Positions 5,126-5,131 of a stretch of 5,131 bases of DNA are shown one piece after another. The DNA lies in the NCBI GenBank assembly GCA_015522765.1, contig WALR01000104.1:1-5131 (forward strand), written 5' to 3'. Numbering within the stretch: the first letter of the stretch is position 1; each line of letters begins with the position of its first letter. The position numbers and the translations under genes were made by a program. The DNA comes from Candidatus Woesearchaeota archaeon (lineage in GTDB: Archaea; Nanobdellota; Nanobdellia; Woesearchaeales; WALR01). Below the pieces are notes generated by a model. The model saw only the letters and a program-made list of their open reading frames with translations, did not search any database and had not been told where the DNA came from.

Positions 5126-5131
5126 ATCAAG

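Noticed and set aside
1..5131. tRNA, rRNA, CRISPR array, insertion sequence or attachment site.
   Set aside because: No T-arm-like motif, spaced direct repeats, transposase frame or terminal inverted repeats could be seen. All sequence except short gaps is explained by the listed genes.

Overview
The window is a compact stretch of archaeal chromosome. All seven complete genes and one gene cut by the edge lie on the minus strand, so transcription runs from high to low coordinates. Archaeal origin is shown by a proteasome alpha subunit, an SBDS-family protein, an RNase P Pop5-type subunit, a eukaryote-like uS15, AT-rich TATA-type promoters and GGTGA-type Shine-Dalgarno sites. The lineage cannot be fixed from this sequence. 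An uncultivated or DPANN-type archaeon is possible, but that is a guess.

From 5125 down to 2585 lies a tight three-gene cassette: a membrane-anchored winged-helix protein, a PIG-L type deacetylase and a family 4 glycosyltransferase. The first pair overlaps by 17 bases and the second pair is 5 bases apart, so they are almost certainly co-transcribed. The glycosyltransferase/deacetylase pairing recalls the two-step logic of GPI, mycothiol and bacillithiol synthesis (sugar transfer, then N-deacetylation). The actual substrate here is unknown. The first gene could sense a surface or envelope state and act as a regulator.

From 2584 down to 2403 lies a promoter and a leader of about 100 bases that can fold into clear hairpins, ahead of the uS15 gene (rps15). 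A second TATA box at 1922-1929 precedes pop5 (rnp2), psmA and sdo1 (SBDS). At the left edge a TAATG stop/start overlap with a Shine-Dalgarno site shows that another gene begins. This is the start of the known archaeal exosome superoperon, in which SBDS is usually followed by rrp4, rrp41 and rrp42. These genes link ribosome biogenesis, RNA processing and protein degradation.

I found no tRNA, rRNA, CRISPR array, insertion sequence, broken gene or sign of recent transfer. Nothing looks like a clearly new system. The best leads are the structured uS15 leader and the regulator/deacetylase/glycosyltransferase cassette.
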